Part shown: positions 56,711-64,000 of the stretch, in pieces
How positions within the stretch are numbered: the stretch's first letter is position 1
How the letters are laid out: each line of letters opens with the position of its first letter
NCBI RefSeq assembly: GCF_900115845.1
Contig: NZ_FOXX01000007.1
Location: forward strand, 124,001 to 188,000
Length of the DNA stretch: 64,000 nt
From: Priestia endophytica DSM 13796
GTDB lineage: Bacteria; Bacillota; Bacilli; Bacillales; Bacillaceae_H
Direction: 5' to 3'
Notes under the pieces: model-generated
Database searches by the model: none
Told to the model about the DNA's origin: nothing
Seen by the model: the letters and a program-made list of their open reading frames with translations, nothing else
Translations under genes and position numbers: made by a program

Positions 56711-58219
56711 TTGTTGAAGAACGGAATTAAGCTTATTTTATTTGTTGTTGTTACCGTCTCCTTCGTTCTATTAACTGAACATTTATGGAACAGTACACTG
56801 CTTGGCATCTTGAGCATTCTTATGACAATAAGCGTTATCTTCATTAGCATCCTTATTTCTTTAGAAAATCGCCATCCTAACCAGACGCTTACATGGCTCG
56901 TTGTTCTTGGAAGTTTTCCGCTTTTTGGCTTCATTTTTTATATATTTTTTGGACGCAACGTTCGGAAACGAAGACTTTTCGAGAAGAAAGGGAAATTAGA
57001 TGAAAAAGTCCTCAAAGAACAAGAGGGAGAACTATTTAAAGATGTTCAACATCCGTTTAATCAGCACGAAAAACGATTGTTCCATCTTGCTCATAATGTT
57101 GGGAAAAGCCCAATTTCTTTCAAAACCGAAACAGAGACATTAACAAATGGAACAGAAACGTTTGCTGCCATTATGAACGTTTTGTATAGTGCAAGACATC
57201 ACATTCATTTAGAATATTATATTGTAAGAAGTGATAAGTTAGGAAATCAGATTAAAGAAATTCTCATTGAAAAAGCTTTGCAAGGTGTGAAAGTTCGTTT
57301 TTTATATGATGCAGTAGGAAGTTTTAAACTGAAAAAAAAGTATATAAAAGAGCTTGTAAAGGCAGGAGTAGAAATGGTTCCTTTTCTGCCTGTTACTTTC
57401 CCGTTGCTAACAAGCAAAGTGAATTTTAGAAACCATCGTAAGTTAATTATTGTAGACGGCTCTATTGGTTTTGTTGGTGGATTGAATATTGGAGAGGAGT
57501 ATCTTGGACATAGCAGGCATTTTGGATTTTGGCGTGACACCCATTTGAAAATAAGAGGAGAAGGTGTTCGTTCTCTTCAGCTAACCTTTTTACAGGACTG
57601 GTATTACATGACAGGAGAGGATTTGCTGAACTCTATGTATCTTTTTTCAACGCTTCCTGATGTAAAAAAAGACGGTGGCGTCCAAATTATTGCTGGAGGT
57701 CCTGATAGGGAATTTCAAGTGATTAAGCATCTTTTTTTCTCTATGATTACGACAGCAAGAGAGTCTGTTTGGATTGCATCTCCTTATTTTATTCCTGATG
57801 AAGATATTGTGACTGCTTTAAAAGTCGCTTCTTTGAGCGGTGTTGATGTGCGAATTTTAACTCCGAAACGGCCTGATAAAAAGATTGTTTTTTATGCTTC
57901 CCGATCTTACTTTCCTGAGTTGATGGGAGCAGGAGTAAAAATATATGAATATGAGAAAGGTTTTTTACACAGCAAAATTATTATCGTAGATCATGAAATA
58001 GCTTCCATTGGTACAGCTAATATGGATATGAGGAGCTTTCATCTGAATTTCGAAGTTAATGCTTTTCTTTATAAAACGGGAAGCACCCAGAAACTTGTGT
58101 ATGCTTTTTTAGAAGATTTTGAGGATGCGAATCATCTAGAAAGTAAGCAGTTTGCTCAAAGGCCTTTAGCCATTCGTCTTATAGAATCAGCGTGTAGACT
58201 TTTATCTCCTCTTTTATAA
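56711..58219 (+). CDS. cls: Cardiolipin synthase Cls
   Basis: A 502-residue phospholipase-D-like enzyme that makes cardiolipin from phosphatidylglycerol. Two N-terminal membrane segments are followed by two HKD motifs: His242 in NHRKLIIVDGSIGFVGGLN and His420 in HSKIIIVDHEIASIGTANMD. Both are intact. It starts at TTG (56711), after AGGTG; a second TTG three bases on is equally possible. It follows mecA, as in several Bacillus species but not B. subtilis. Confidence 0.92.
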   Translation: MLKNGIKLILFVVVTVSFVLLTEHLWNSTLLGILSILMTISVIFISILISLENRHPNQTLTWLVVLGSFPLFGFIFYIFFGRNVRKRRLFEKKGKLDEKVLKEQEGELFKDVQHPFNQHEKRLFHLAHNVGKSPISFKTETETLTNGTETFAAIMNVLYSARHHIHLEYYIVRSDKLGNQIKEILIEKALQGVKVRFLYDAVGSFKLKKKYIKELVKAGVEMVPFLPVTFPLLTSKVNFRNHRKLIIVDGSIGFVGGLNIGEEYLGHSRHFGFWRDTHLKIRGEGVRSLQLTFLQDWYYMTGEDLLNSMYLFSTLPDVKKDGGVQIIAGGPDREFQVIKHLFFSMITTARESVWIASPYFIPDEDIVTALKVASLSGVDVRILTPKRPDKKIVFYASRSYFPELMGAGVKIYEYEKGFLHSKIIIVDHEIASIGTANMDMRSFHLNFEVNAFLYKTGSTQKLVYAFLEDFEDANHLESKQFAQRPLAIRLIESACRLLSPLL

Positions 58220-58246
58220 AGTTCTCTTATTGAGAACTTTTTTTAT
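58217..58246 (+). terminator. Terminator after cls
   Basis: AAAGTTCTC (58218-58226) with GAGAACTTT (58232-58240), then T-run. Confidence 0.9.
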
Positions 58247-58323
58247 GGGAAAAAGGATTTTAGAAAACGTTGTCGAATTATGACTCGTACTCTGAAAAAC
58301 TAAGAAGGGGAGGTTTTTGAATT

Positions 58324-59511
58324 TTGCTTGTTGCTCAAACTGAAACAGGTCAAAAGATTGCTTTGTTAGAACGCTATTCGTCTGATTATTATCAAACGCT
58401 AAAGGAAACAAAATTTTACTGTCCAATTTGTAAAGGAAAGCTCATATTGAAAGTAGGGATAAAAAACATTGCTCACTTTGCTCACGAACCGAAGTCCTCA
58501 TGTGCCTTCGAATATGAAAGGGAAACACCTTATCATTTAGAGGGGAAAAAAGGCCTCTACAGATGGCTCGAAAAACAAACAAAAGTAAAGATGGAAGAAT
58601 ATTTGCCTTCTATATCGCAGCGCCCTGATCTTTTTTTACCTGATTCTCATATAGCTATTGAATTTCAATGTTCAGCTCTTTCACTTGAAGCATTTCGAAA
58701 GCGCAATAAAGGCTATTCCCGTTTAAATATTACGCCTCTTTGGATCTTAAGTGCTGAACGTTTTAGAAGAAGTGCAAAAGGAAGTCTGAAGATATCGTAT
58801 AATGAATGGAAGTTCCTTCAATATCCCGTCTCTCATTTATCTCCCTATCTCCTCTATTATTGTCCGAATTTTTCCCGTTTTACTATCGTTAGCGATATTA
58901 TAGCTTTCTCCCCGACATCTGTATTTGCTACTGTTTCTTACTACAGCACAGCCTCCTTATCTCTCCATTCTCTTTTTCACCTTCGTTACTCAAAAGCTTC
59001 TTTCTTCGTACCTTGGGTTATTAAAAAAGGAGGATGGAGAATGAAATACGCCTTATATCCTAGAAATCCGTACACCCCTCTTTTAAAGCTTCTCTATACT
59101 CATCATATTCCTCCTTCTCATTTTCCTAGTGAAGCCGGTCTGCCTGTGAAAAACGGCTATTTCATTGAGAGCCATTCTTGTGTGTGGCAACTTTATATAT
59201 TACTTGATCATTTTCTACCTCAAAAAAGAAATAGTATCATCCACTATGAAACCATTCTCAAGCAGTTTAAAAGAAGGATACAAAATCGACATGTAAAATT
59301 AAGAGAACTTCCAATGGTAACAAAAGGAAGCTTTGAAGACGCTTTGAAAGAATATTTAAGGTTGCTTATTACTGTTGGATTTATTACTGAAATAGAATCC
59401 AATCGCTTTTTAATCAACAGAGTGTGGACAACAATGCCTATACACAAGCATCCAATTGATGGGGACTATCAAATTATGAATAAACTCCAACTCAAACAGC
59501 AAAAAGGATGA
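58324..59511 (+). CDS. coiA: Competence protein CoiA
   Basis: A 395-residue protein. A possible zinc ribbon, FYCPICKGKLILKVGIKNIA then HFAHEPKSSC, is followed by the nuclease-like core YRWLEKQTKVKMEEYL, RPDLFLPDSHIAIEFQCSAL; the D/ExQ pattern fits a PD-(D/E)XK fold. CoiA is required for competence and affects recombination of incoming DNA. It starts at TTG (58324), about eleven bases after GGGGAGG. The C-terminal 200 residues are poorly conserved. Confidence 0.83.
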   Translation: MLVAQTETGQKIALLERYSSDYYQTLKETKFYCPICKGKLILKVGIKNIAHFAHEPKSSCAFEYERETPYHLEGKKGLYRWLEKQTKVKMEEYLPSISQRPDLFLPDSHIAIEFQCSALSLEAFRKRNKGYSRLNITPLWILSAERFRRSAKGSLKISYNEWKFLQYPVSHLSPYLLYYCPNFSRFTIVSDIIAFSPTSVFATVSYYSTASLSLHSLFHLRYSKASFFVPWVIKKGGWRMKYALYPRNPYTPLLKLLYTHHIPPSHFPSEAGLPVKNGYFIESHSCVWQLYILLDHFLPQKRNSIIHYETILKQFKRRIQNRHVKLRELPMVTKGSFEDALKEYLRLLITVGFITEIESNRFLINRVWTTMPIHKHPIDGDYQIMNKLQLKQQKG

Positions 59512-59665
59512 CAGCATAGAAAGAAAACGATACGATAAAAGGATAGGAAAAACATCCCTATGTTTGAAAAAAAGCAGGGAAGCATAGAATAAACAAAGAA
59601 TTTATAAAGAAGTAGTAAATTTTTTAACAACTAACTTTGAACAATTAAGATATGGAGGGAAAATG

Positions 59666-61477
59666 ATGACAGAACAAACTAAAAAACTACCAGCACGCAG
59701 CGAAATTCCTGAGAAGGATACGTGGAGACTAGAAGATATTTTTGCAACAGATAAAGAATGGGAAAAAGAATTTGATGAAGTAAAAGAACTTATCCCATCT
59801 GTTACAGCTTATGCGGGTAAATTAGGAGAGTCATCAGAGAACCTATATAATGCTTTAAAAACACAAGATGATGTAACACTAAGAGTAGAGAAACTGTACG
59901 CATATGCACATATGCGCTACGATCAAGATACAACAAACAGTTTTTATCAAGGATTAAATGACAGAATACAAAATTTATACACGCAAGTAGCAAGTGCCTT
60001 GTCATTTATGACACCCGAAATTTTAGCTATTGAAGAAGAGAAAATTTCTTCTTTTTTAGAAGAGAATGAAGCATTGCGTCTTTATAAACATGCTTTAGAA
60101 GAAATAACAAGACAGCGTCCACATGTTTTATCCGCTGAAGAAGAAGCATTACTAGCTAAAGCAGGAGACGTTTTAGGGGCTTCAAGCACAACATTTGGAA
60201 TGCTGAATAATGCGGATCTAGAGTTTCCAACGATTAAAGATGAAGAAGGAAACGAAGTAGAAGTAACACATGGCCGCTATACAAGATTTTTAGAAAGTGA
60301 AGATCGTCGTGTTCGAAAAGAAGCATTTTCAGCAATGTATGATACATACGGGAAATTTAAAAATACGTTTGCAAGCACGCTATCTGGGACAGTAAAACGT
60401 GATAATTTCAATGCGCTTGTTCGTCATTATGAGTCAGCTCGTCAAGCAGCTCTTAGTGCAAATAATATACCGGAAGAAGTATACGATAATTTAGTAACGA
60501 CAATTAATAAGCATCTTCCGCTTCTTCATCGCTATACAAAGCTTCGTAAAAAAGTGTTAAACGTTGACGAGCTTCATATGTATGATTTGTATACTCCGCT
60601 TGTCAAAGACGTCAACATGAAAGTAACATATGAAGAAGCAAAAGAATATACATTAAAAGGCCTTGAACCTCTTGGAGAAGAGTATAAAAGCGTACTTGAA
60701 GAAGGATTTAACAATCGTTGGGTTGATGTGCATGAAAACAAAGGAAAACGCAGTGGAGCCTATTCTTCTGGTTCATATGGAACAAACCCTTATGTACTCA
60801 TGAACTGGCAAGACAATGTGAACAATTTATTTACTTTAGCACACGAATTTGGCCATTCTGTGCATAGTTACTATACAAGAAAAACGCAACCATATCCTTA
60901 TGGAGATTACTCCATCTTCGTAGCAGAAGTTGCCTCAACAACAAATGAAGCACTTTTAAATGAGTACTTATTAGAGAATTTAGAAGATGAAAAACAAAAA
61001 CAGTATGTGTTAAACCACTATTTAGAAGGATTCCGTGCAACTGTATTCCGTCAAACAATGTTCGCAGAATTTGAGCATGATATTCATGTGAAGGCGCAAA
61101 ATGGTGAACCGTTAACACCTGAACTTCTTTCTAAAACATACTATGATTTGAATAAGAAGTATTTTGGGGAAGATATGGTTATTGATGAAGACATTAGTTT
61201 AGAATGGGCACGTATTCCTCATTTTTACTATAATTACTACGTTTATCAATATGCGACAGGTTTTAGTGCTGCAACAGCTTTAAGTAAACAGATATTAGAA
61301 GAAGGAGAGCCAGCTGTTGAACGCTATCTAGAGTTCTTAAAGGCTGGAAGCTCTGATTATCCAATTAACGTATTGAAAAAAGCAGGCGTAGATATGACAA
61401 GTGCAAAACCAATTGAAGAAGCTTTAAAAGTATTTGAAGAAAAACTTGATGAAATGGAAAAACTTCTAAATCAATAA
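59666..61477 (+). CDS. pepF: Oligoendopeptidase F (PepF)
   Basis: A 603-residue M3 metallopeptidase that cuts short peptides. The zinc motif HEFGH is near residue 393, within FTLAHEFGHSVHSYY, and the downstream Glu is in ASTTNEALLNEYL. The first ATG (59663) is three bases from GGAGGG, so I favour the second at 59666. It probably degrades peptides imported by Opp-type systems. It is a single gene with its own terminator. Confidence 0.91.
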   Translation: MTEQTKKLPARSEIPEKDTWRLEDIFATDKEWEKEFDEVKELIPSVTAYAGKLGESSENLYNALKTQDDVTLRVEKLYAYAHMRYDQDTTNSFYQGLNDRIQNLYTQVASALSFMTPEILAIEEEKISSFLEENEALRLYKHALEEITRQRPHVLSAEEEALLAKAGDVLGASSTTFGMLNNADLEFPTIKDEEGNEVEVTHGRYTRFLESEDRRVRKEAFSAMYDTYGKFKNTFASTLSGTVKRDNFNALVRHYESARQAALSANNIPEEVYDNLVTTINKHLPLLHRYTKLRKKVLNVDELHMYDLYTPLVKDVNMKVTYEEAKEYTLKGLEPLGEEYKSVLEEGFNNRWVDVHENKGKRSGAYSSGSYGTNPYVLMNWQDNVNNLFTLAHEFGHSVHSYYTRKTQPYPYGDYSIFVAEVASTTNEALLNEYLLENLEDEKQKQYVLNHYLEGFRATVFRQTMFAEFEHDIHVKAQNGEPLTPELLSKTYYDLNKKYFGEDMVIDEDISLEWARIPHFYYNYYVYQYATGFSAATALSKQILEEGEPAVERYLEFLKAGSSDYPINVLKKAGVDMTSAKPIEEALKVFEEKLDEMEKLLNQ

Positions 61478-61480
61478 GAA

Positions 61481-61512
61481 GAAAGGCAGGAGCTTATTTC
61501 CTGCCTTTTTCT
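61481..61512. terminator. Bidirectional terminator after pepF
   Basis: AAAGGCAGGA (61482-61491) with TCCTGCCTTT (61499-61508), followed by T and C. The 58-residue gene's stop codon (61511-61513) abuts it. Confidence 0.88.
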
Positions 61513-61687
61513 ATTTGAATCCCGAAAAGCGCTTCCGGTTATTAAGATAGGAGAAGAAAGCTAAAATAACAAGGAAAAAAAGTGGAGCAGCAATAAGTAA
61601 AGAAACAAGGTTTAATAAAGAAAGACCATAGAACAGGAACGAACAAAAGGCCGTGAAAAAAAGCAAAAGTGGATAAAGTTTTTTCAT
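61511..61687 (-). CDS. Small two-span membrane protein
   Basis: A 58-residue ORF: MKKLYPLLLFFTAFCSFLFY, then LLNLVSLLIAAPLFFLVILA and a short basic end (NNRKRFSGFK). It has two predicted membrane helices. AAAGGAG is six bases before the ATG. It lies between the pepF terminator and roxS, transcribed away from roxS. I do not recognise a family; function unknown. Confidence 0.68.
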   Translation of the reverse strand: MKKLYPLLLFFTAFCSFLFYGLSLLNLVSLLIAAPLFFLVILAFFSYLNNRKRFSGFK

Positions 61688-61789
61688 ATTTTTCTCCTTT
61701 CTGTACTTTTGCTTCTATATATATGAAAAAGAAATCATAACATCCGTATTAAAAAGTTTGACAAAAATGTGAAATGAAATACAAAGTAC

Positions 61790-61819
61790 TTGTCAGCACT
61801 AGATAACGTTTGTTATATT
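61790..61819 (+). promoter_or_regulatory. Promoter of roxS
   Basis: TTGTCA (61790-61795) and a -10 at 61813-61819 (TTATATT), spacer 17-18. TGTGAAATGAAATACAA (61768-61784), just upstream, resembles one half of a Rex-type site. ResD and Rex are known regulators of roxS in B. subtilis. Confidence 0.7.
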
Positions 61820-61825
61820 ATAGAT

Positions 61826-61940
61826 GTGAAATTAATCACAAACATATACCCCTTTGTTTGACCGTGAAAAATTTCTCCCATCCCCTTGTTGTCTTAATGA
61901 CAACGAGAAAGACCCAGCAAATTTGCTGGGTCTTTCTTTT
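61826..61940 (+). ncRNA. roxS: Small regulatory RNA RoxS/RsaE
   Basis: A transcript of about 115 bases that begins GTGAAATTAATCACAAACAT and carries the C-rich elements ATACCCCTTTG (61846-61856) and TCTCCCATCCCCTTG (61874-61888), the conserved seed motifs of RoxS (NrsR) in Bacillus and RsaE in staphylococci. Hairpin GTTGTC/GACAAC (about 61890-61905) precedes a strong terminator. Known roles: redox and central-metabolism genes are repressed under NO or NADH stress. It lies next to spxH and yjbI, as in B. subtilis. Confidence 0.92.
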
Positions 61941-61942
61941 GT
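61905..61942 (+). terminator. Terminator of roxS
   Basis: Palindrome AAAGACCCAGCAAA with TTTGCTGGGTCTTT, then TC and a T-run. Confidence 0.9.
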
Positions 61943-61973
61943 TTAAAAAAGATATAAGGACTGTTTTAGATGA

Positions 61974-62855
61974 TTAAATAATATAGCGCCAAAATGTTCC
62001 ATGTTTGACAGGGACTTTTTCAACACGCTGTTGAAGCTGAAATTTTTTAAGTACTTTTTCAGCTTGTTCGATTGATAAATCATAAACAACTGCAACTTCT
62101 TTTGTTGCCACAAATGTATAATATTCTAAAAAGATTTCAAGCGGTGGCAGTGGCGAAGGATCTGGCACTTCTTTTAACATTTCAAATAAAATGTTTTTAA
62201 ATAATTCATAATCATAGTATCCAGAAACTTTAATTCCTTCATCCTCAATATTCTCGTTAAAGAAAACAAGTGTTGGACTTTGATCAACGTCCATTTCATA
62301 CATAATCTTTGCATCACATTGGAAAGCTTTTGCAGAGCTTTCACTGAATAAGTCTTTTTTAAATTCTTCGACATCAAGTCCTACTTGTGCGGCAAGGTCA
62401 AGCAGTACATCTGGGTCTGTAACATTTTGTTTTTCAAGAAAAAGCGTTTCCTGCATTGCTCTTAAAAAACGAATGCCATGCTGTTTTCCTTGAAGCCATG
62501 CTGATTTAATAGCAATTGAAGCTGCGTGTGGAGTAGAGATTGGATTCTCTAGCCACAAGCTTCCATCACAGGACATTCCAGAGCGACTTCCTGTTTTTTC
62601 CCAAACTTGCGCCATTTTTTCAGGCTTTGCTTTTTTTAACGTATTCAGACTCGTTAACTGAGCAGATAAAACATGTTTAAGACTAAAATACTCTCCGTAT
62701 TCAATTTGAAGTTTTTTAACAATCGGCTCAAGTGCCCAACATTCTGGACAAAGTGGATCAACAAAAAAGTAGACTTCGACCGGCTTTTTGTTTGATCCTC
62801 TGCAAAGGTGTTGTAAAGAGAACGCCTTTCTTTTTTCACATTGTTTATTGTTCAA
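61974..62855 (-). CDS. spxH: ClpXP adaptor protein SpxH (YjbH)
   Basis: A 293-residue DsbA-like protein that hands Spx to ClpXP for degradation. The thioredoxin-fold motif CPEC (Cys36, Cys39) sits in [15 protein letters not shown]. The C-terminal part (about 235-293) carries the [20 protein letters not shown] segment typical of YjbH. It starts at TTG (62855), overlapping the yjbI stop as TTGA; the ribosome binding site is weak, so coupling to yjbI is likely. Confidence 0.91.
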   Translation of the reverse strand: MNNKQCEKRKAFSLQHLCRGSNKKPVEVYFFVDPLCPECWALEPIVKKLQIEYGEYFSLKHVLSAQLTSLNTLKKAKPEKMAQVWEKTGSRSGMSCDGSLWLENPISTPHAASIAIKSAWLQGKQHGIRFLRAMQETLFLEKQNVTDPDVLLDLAAQVGLDVEEFKKDLFSESSAKAFQCDAKIMYEMDVDQSPTLVFFNENIEDEGIKVSGYYDYELFKNILFEMLKEVPDPSPLPPLEIFLEYYTFVATKEVAVVYDLSIEQAEKVLKKFQLQQRVEKVPVKHGTFWRYII

Positions 62856-63253
62856 GGTAATACGCCTTCTTCATCTGGAGTATTCACCATGTGCTGGGCA
62901 GTGAGCGTGAGCCGATGAAAAATTTGGGTTCGCAACATACCATCAAGTTCTACTTCATCCATTGCGTCACTCATACAGGAGAGCCAAGCCTTTGCTCGCG
63001 CTGGCGTGATTTCAAAAGGCAAATGTCGAGCCCTTAACATTGGATGTCCATGTTCGTTTGTGTAATCGGAAGGCCCTCCTAAATACTGTGTTAAAAACTG
63101 TTTTTGTTTTCGAGCTGTTTCAGTTAAATCGTCTGGAAAAATTGGAGCTAAGTCTGGATGATTTCCTACTCTCTTATAAAAAGCTTCTACAAGGTCAGAA
63201 ATCATGTGTTCACCCCCGATAGCTTCATAAGGCGTCATATCTCTTTTTTCCAT
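62852..63253 (-). CDS. yjbI: Truncated haemoglobin YjbI (group II, trHbO)
   Basis: A 133-residue group II truncated haemoglobin. The proximal His lies in the [10 protein letters not shown] segment near residue 76, and the opening [20 protein letters not shown] matches the family. It binds haem and O2 or NO; it is often linked to SpxH. The ATG at 63253 is used because AAAGGAG is eight bases upstream; an ATG at 63259 is too close. Confidence 0.9.
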   Translation of the reverse strand: MEKRDMTPYEAIGGEHMISDLVEAFYKRVGNHPDLAPIFPDDLTETARKQKQFLTQYLGGPSDYTNEHGHPMLRARHLPFEITPARAKAWLSCMSDAMDEVELDGMLRTQIFHRLTLTAQHMVNTPDEEGVLP

Positions 63254-63466
63254 TGTCATAACTCCTTTATAAAAAATCTCTATTCAAACATAAAATTGTG
63301 AATAAATTCAAAATAGCTTTGTTTAGGTTATATCCGCTTTCGTTAATATATTGCCAAAAACTTAATGATTCTACTATAGCAATAACAGTCAGAAACAACG
63401 GTTTACTTTGTTATATTGTAGCAGTCGTCTCTCTTTAACTCAAACTATCCGCCTATAAGCATCATG

Positions 63467-63496
63467 CAAAAAAAAGCTCCTGTCTTAGACAGGAAG
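63467..63496 (-). terminator. Terminator after cwlQ
   Basis: On the minus strand, AAGGCTTCCTGTC pairs with GACAGGAGCTT (one bulge), followed by seven T. Confidence 0.78.
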
Positions 63497-63499
63497 CCT

Positions 63500-64000
63500 T
63501 TATACTTGATAATAACCCATTACTTTTTTCACATATTCTTTTGTTTCAGTAAAAGGAGGAATTCCTCCATATTTGTCTACATTTCCAGGTCCTGCATTAT
63601 AGGCAGCAAGAGCAAGGGAGACATCTCCATCGTATTTCTCAAGCATCTTTTTCAAATATTTTGTGCCTCCTCTTATGTTTTCAAGAGGGTTTAAAGGATT
63701 TAGTACACCTAGACGTTGTGCTGTAGCTGGCATAAGCTGCATAAGACCTAATGCTCCTACGCCGCTCTTAGCATCTTTTTTAAAATTAGATTCTTGCGTA
63801 ATGACGGCTTTGATGAGTTTAGCATCTACTCCAAATTCTTCGCTCGCTTTATGAATAAGGTCCATAAATGGCGTATCGCTTTTTTCTGACGCTTGTACAG
63901 ATGGGCTCATCACACTTGGAGGAGAGGAAAGTGTAAGCTGATTCTGCAAAAAGGCAGTGCGAGATGAACTTTTTTCCGCTTCAGATGATGAAGCGGATGT
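63500..64000 (-). CDS. cwlQ: Lytic transglycosylase CwlQ/YjbJ, C-terminal part
   Basis: The frame is open to the right edge (64000), so the 5' end is missing. About 166 residues are visible. The SLT domain runs from [20 protein letters not shown] (catalytic Glu in QES) through [20 protein letters not shown] to [20 protein letters not shown]. It cleaves peptidoglycan glycan strands. An upstream Ser/Glu-rich linker is present. Position next to yjbI matches yjbJ (cwlQ) of B. subtilis. Confidence 0.88.
   Translation of the reverse strand, partial: TSASSSEAEKSSSRTAFLQNQLTLSSPPSVMSPSVQASEKSDTPFMDLIHKASEEFGVDAKLIKAVITQESNFKKDAKSGVGALGLMQLMPATAQRLGVLNPLNPLENIRGGTKYLKKMLEKYDGDVSLALAAYNAGPGNVDKYGGIPPFTETKEYVKKVMGYYQV

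Overview
The window reads as low-GC Gram-positive chromosome from a spore-forming member of the Bacillaceae (Bacillus/Priestia type). Evidence: strong AAGGAGG-type ribosome binding sites, frequent TTG/GTG starts, a gerP spore-coat operon, a T-box leader, CtsR, FapR and CodY type operators, and gene order that follows the Bacillus subtilis yis-yit-yja-yjb core in broken segments. There is no prophage, IS element, CRISPR array, rRNA or recognisable tRNA. Essentially all the DNA is core chromosome, with a few insertions relative to B. subtilis.

Layout. 1-2.6 kb: end of sbcC, an HNH protein (yisB), and the six-gene gerPABCDEF operon on the minus strand with a sigma-K-like promoter. 2.6-7.4 kb: a DUF418 membrane protein, yisK, yisN and the asparagine synthetase asnO. 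7.7-11.1 kb: a four-gene osmoprotectant ABC transporter (opuC/opuB type) behind a sigma-B-like promoter. 11.2-16.6 kb: an SDR dehydrogenase, yitK (YajQ family), a 43-residue DUF3941-like protein, degV-type yitS, yitT, two small unrecognised coupled genes and HAD phosphatase yitU. 16.7-18.4 kb: yitW (DUF59) and moeA. 18.7-28.4 kb: the arginine operon argCJBD-carAB-argF. 28.4-33.4 kb: a YhfK-like SDR, yjzC, a lone cobT, CtsR-controlled clpB and yjzD. 33.6-36.7 kb: yjaU, yjaV, med, comZ. 36.7-41.5 kb: a yjzB-like gene, FapR-controlled fabH-fabF, yjaZ, yjbA. 41.5-42.8 kb: trpS behind a tryptophan T-box. 43.2-48.9 kb: oppABCDF with three CodY-box-like sites upstream. 49.0-56.6 kb: yjbC, a two-gene RND efflux operon on the minus strand, spxA, yjbE and mecA. 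56.7-64 kb: cls, coiA, pepF, a 58-residue membrane protein, the small RNA RoxS/RsaE, spxH, truncated haemoglobin yjbI and the 3' part of lytic transglycosylase cwlQ, which runs off the right edge.

Themes. Much of the right half concerns regulated proteolysis and stress or competence: ClpB, Spx, its ClpXP adaptor SpxH, MecA, the comK-related Med and ComZ, and CoiA. RoxS, an NADH/NO-linked sRNA, sits beside spxH and the truncated haemoglobin. The left and middle parts are biosynthesis (Arg, Asn, fatty acid initiation), solute and peptide uptake, and spore germinant access.

I found no clearly new multi-gene system. The items most worth a second look are the nested inverted repeat upstream of spxA next to the inserted RND efflux pair, the folded segment upstream of mecA, the coupled small genes at 15.0-15.6 kb, the hydrolase-like protein whose nucleophile serine is missing, and the redox-type palindrome at the start of roxS. 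Coordinates, motifs and inverted repeats were read by eye. Family names come from recognition of sequence and gene order, not from database searches.
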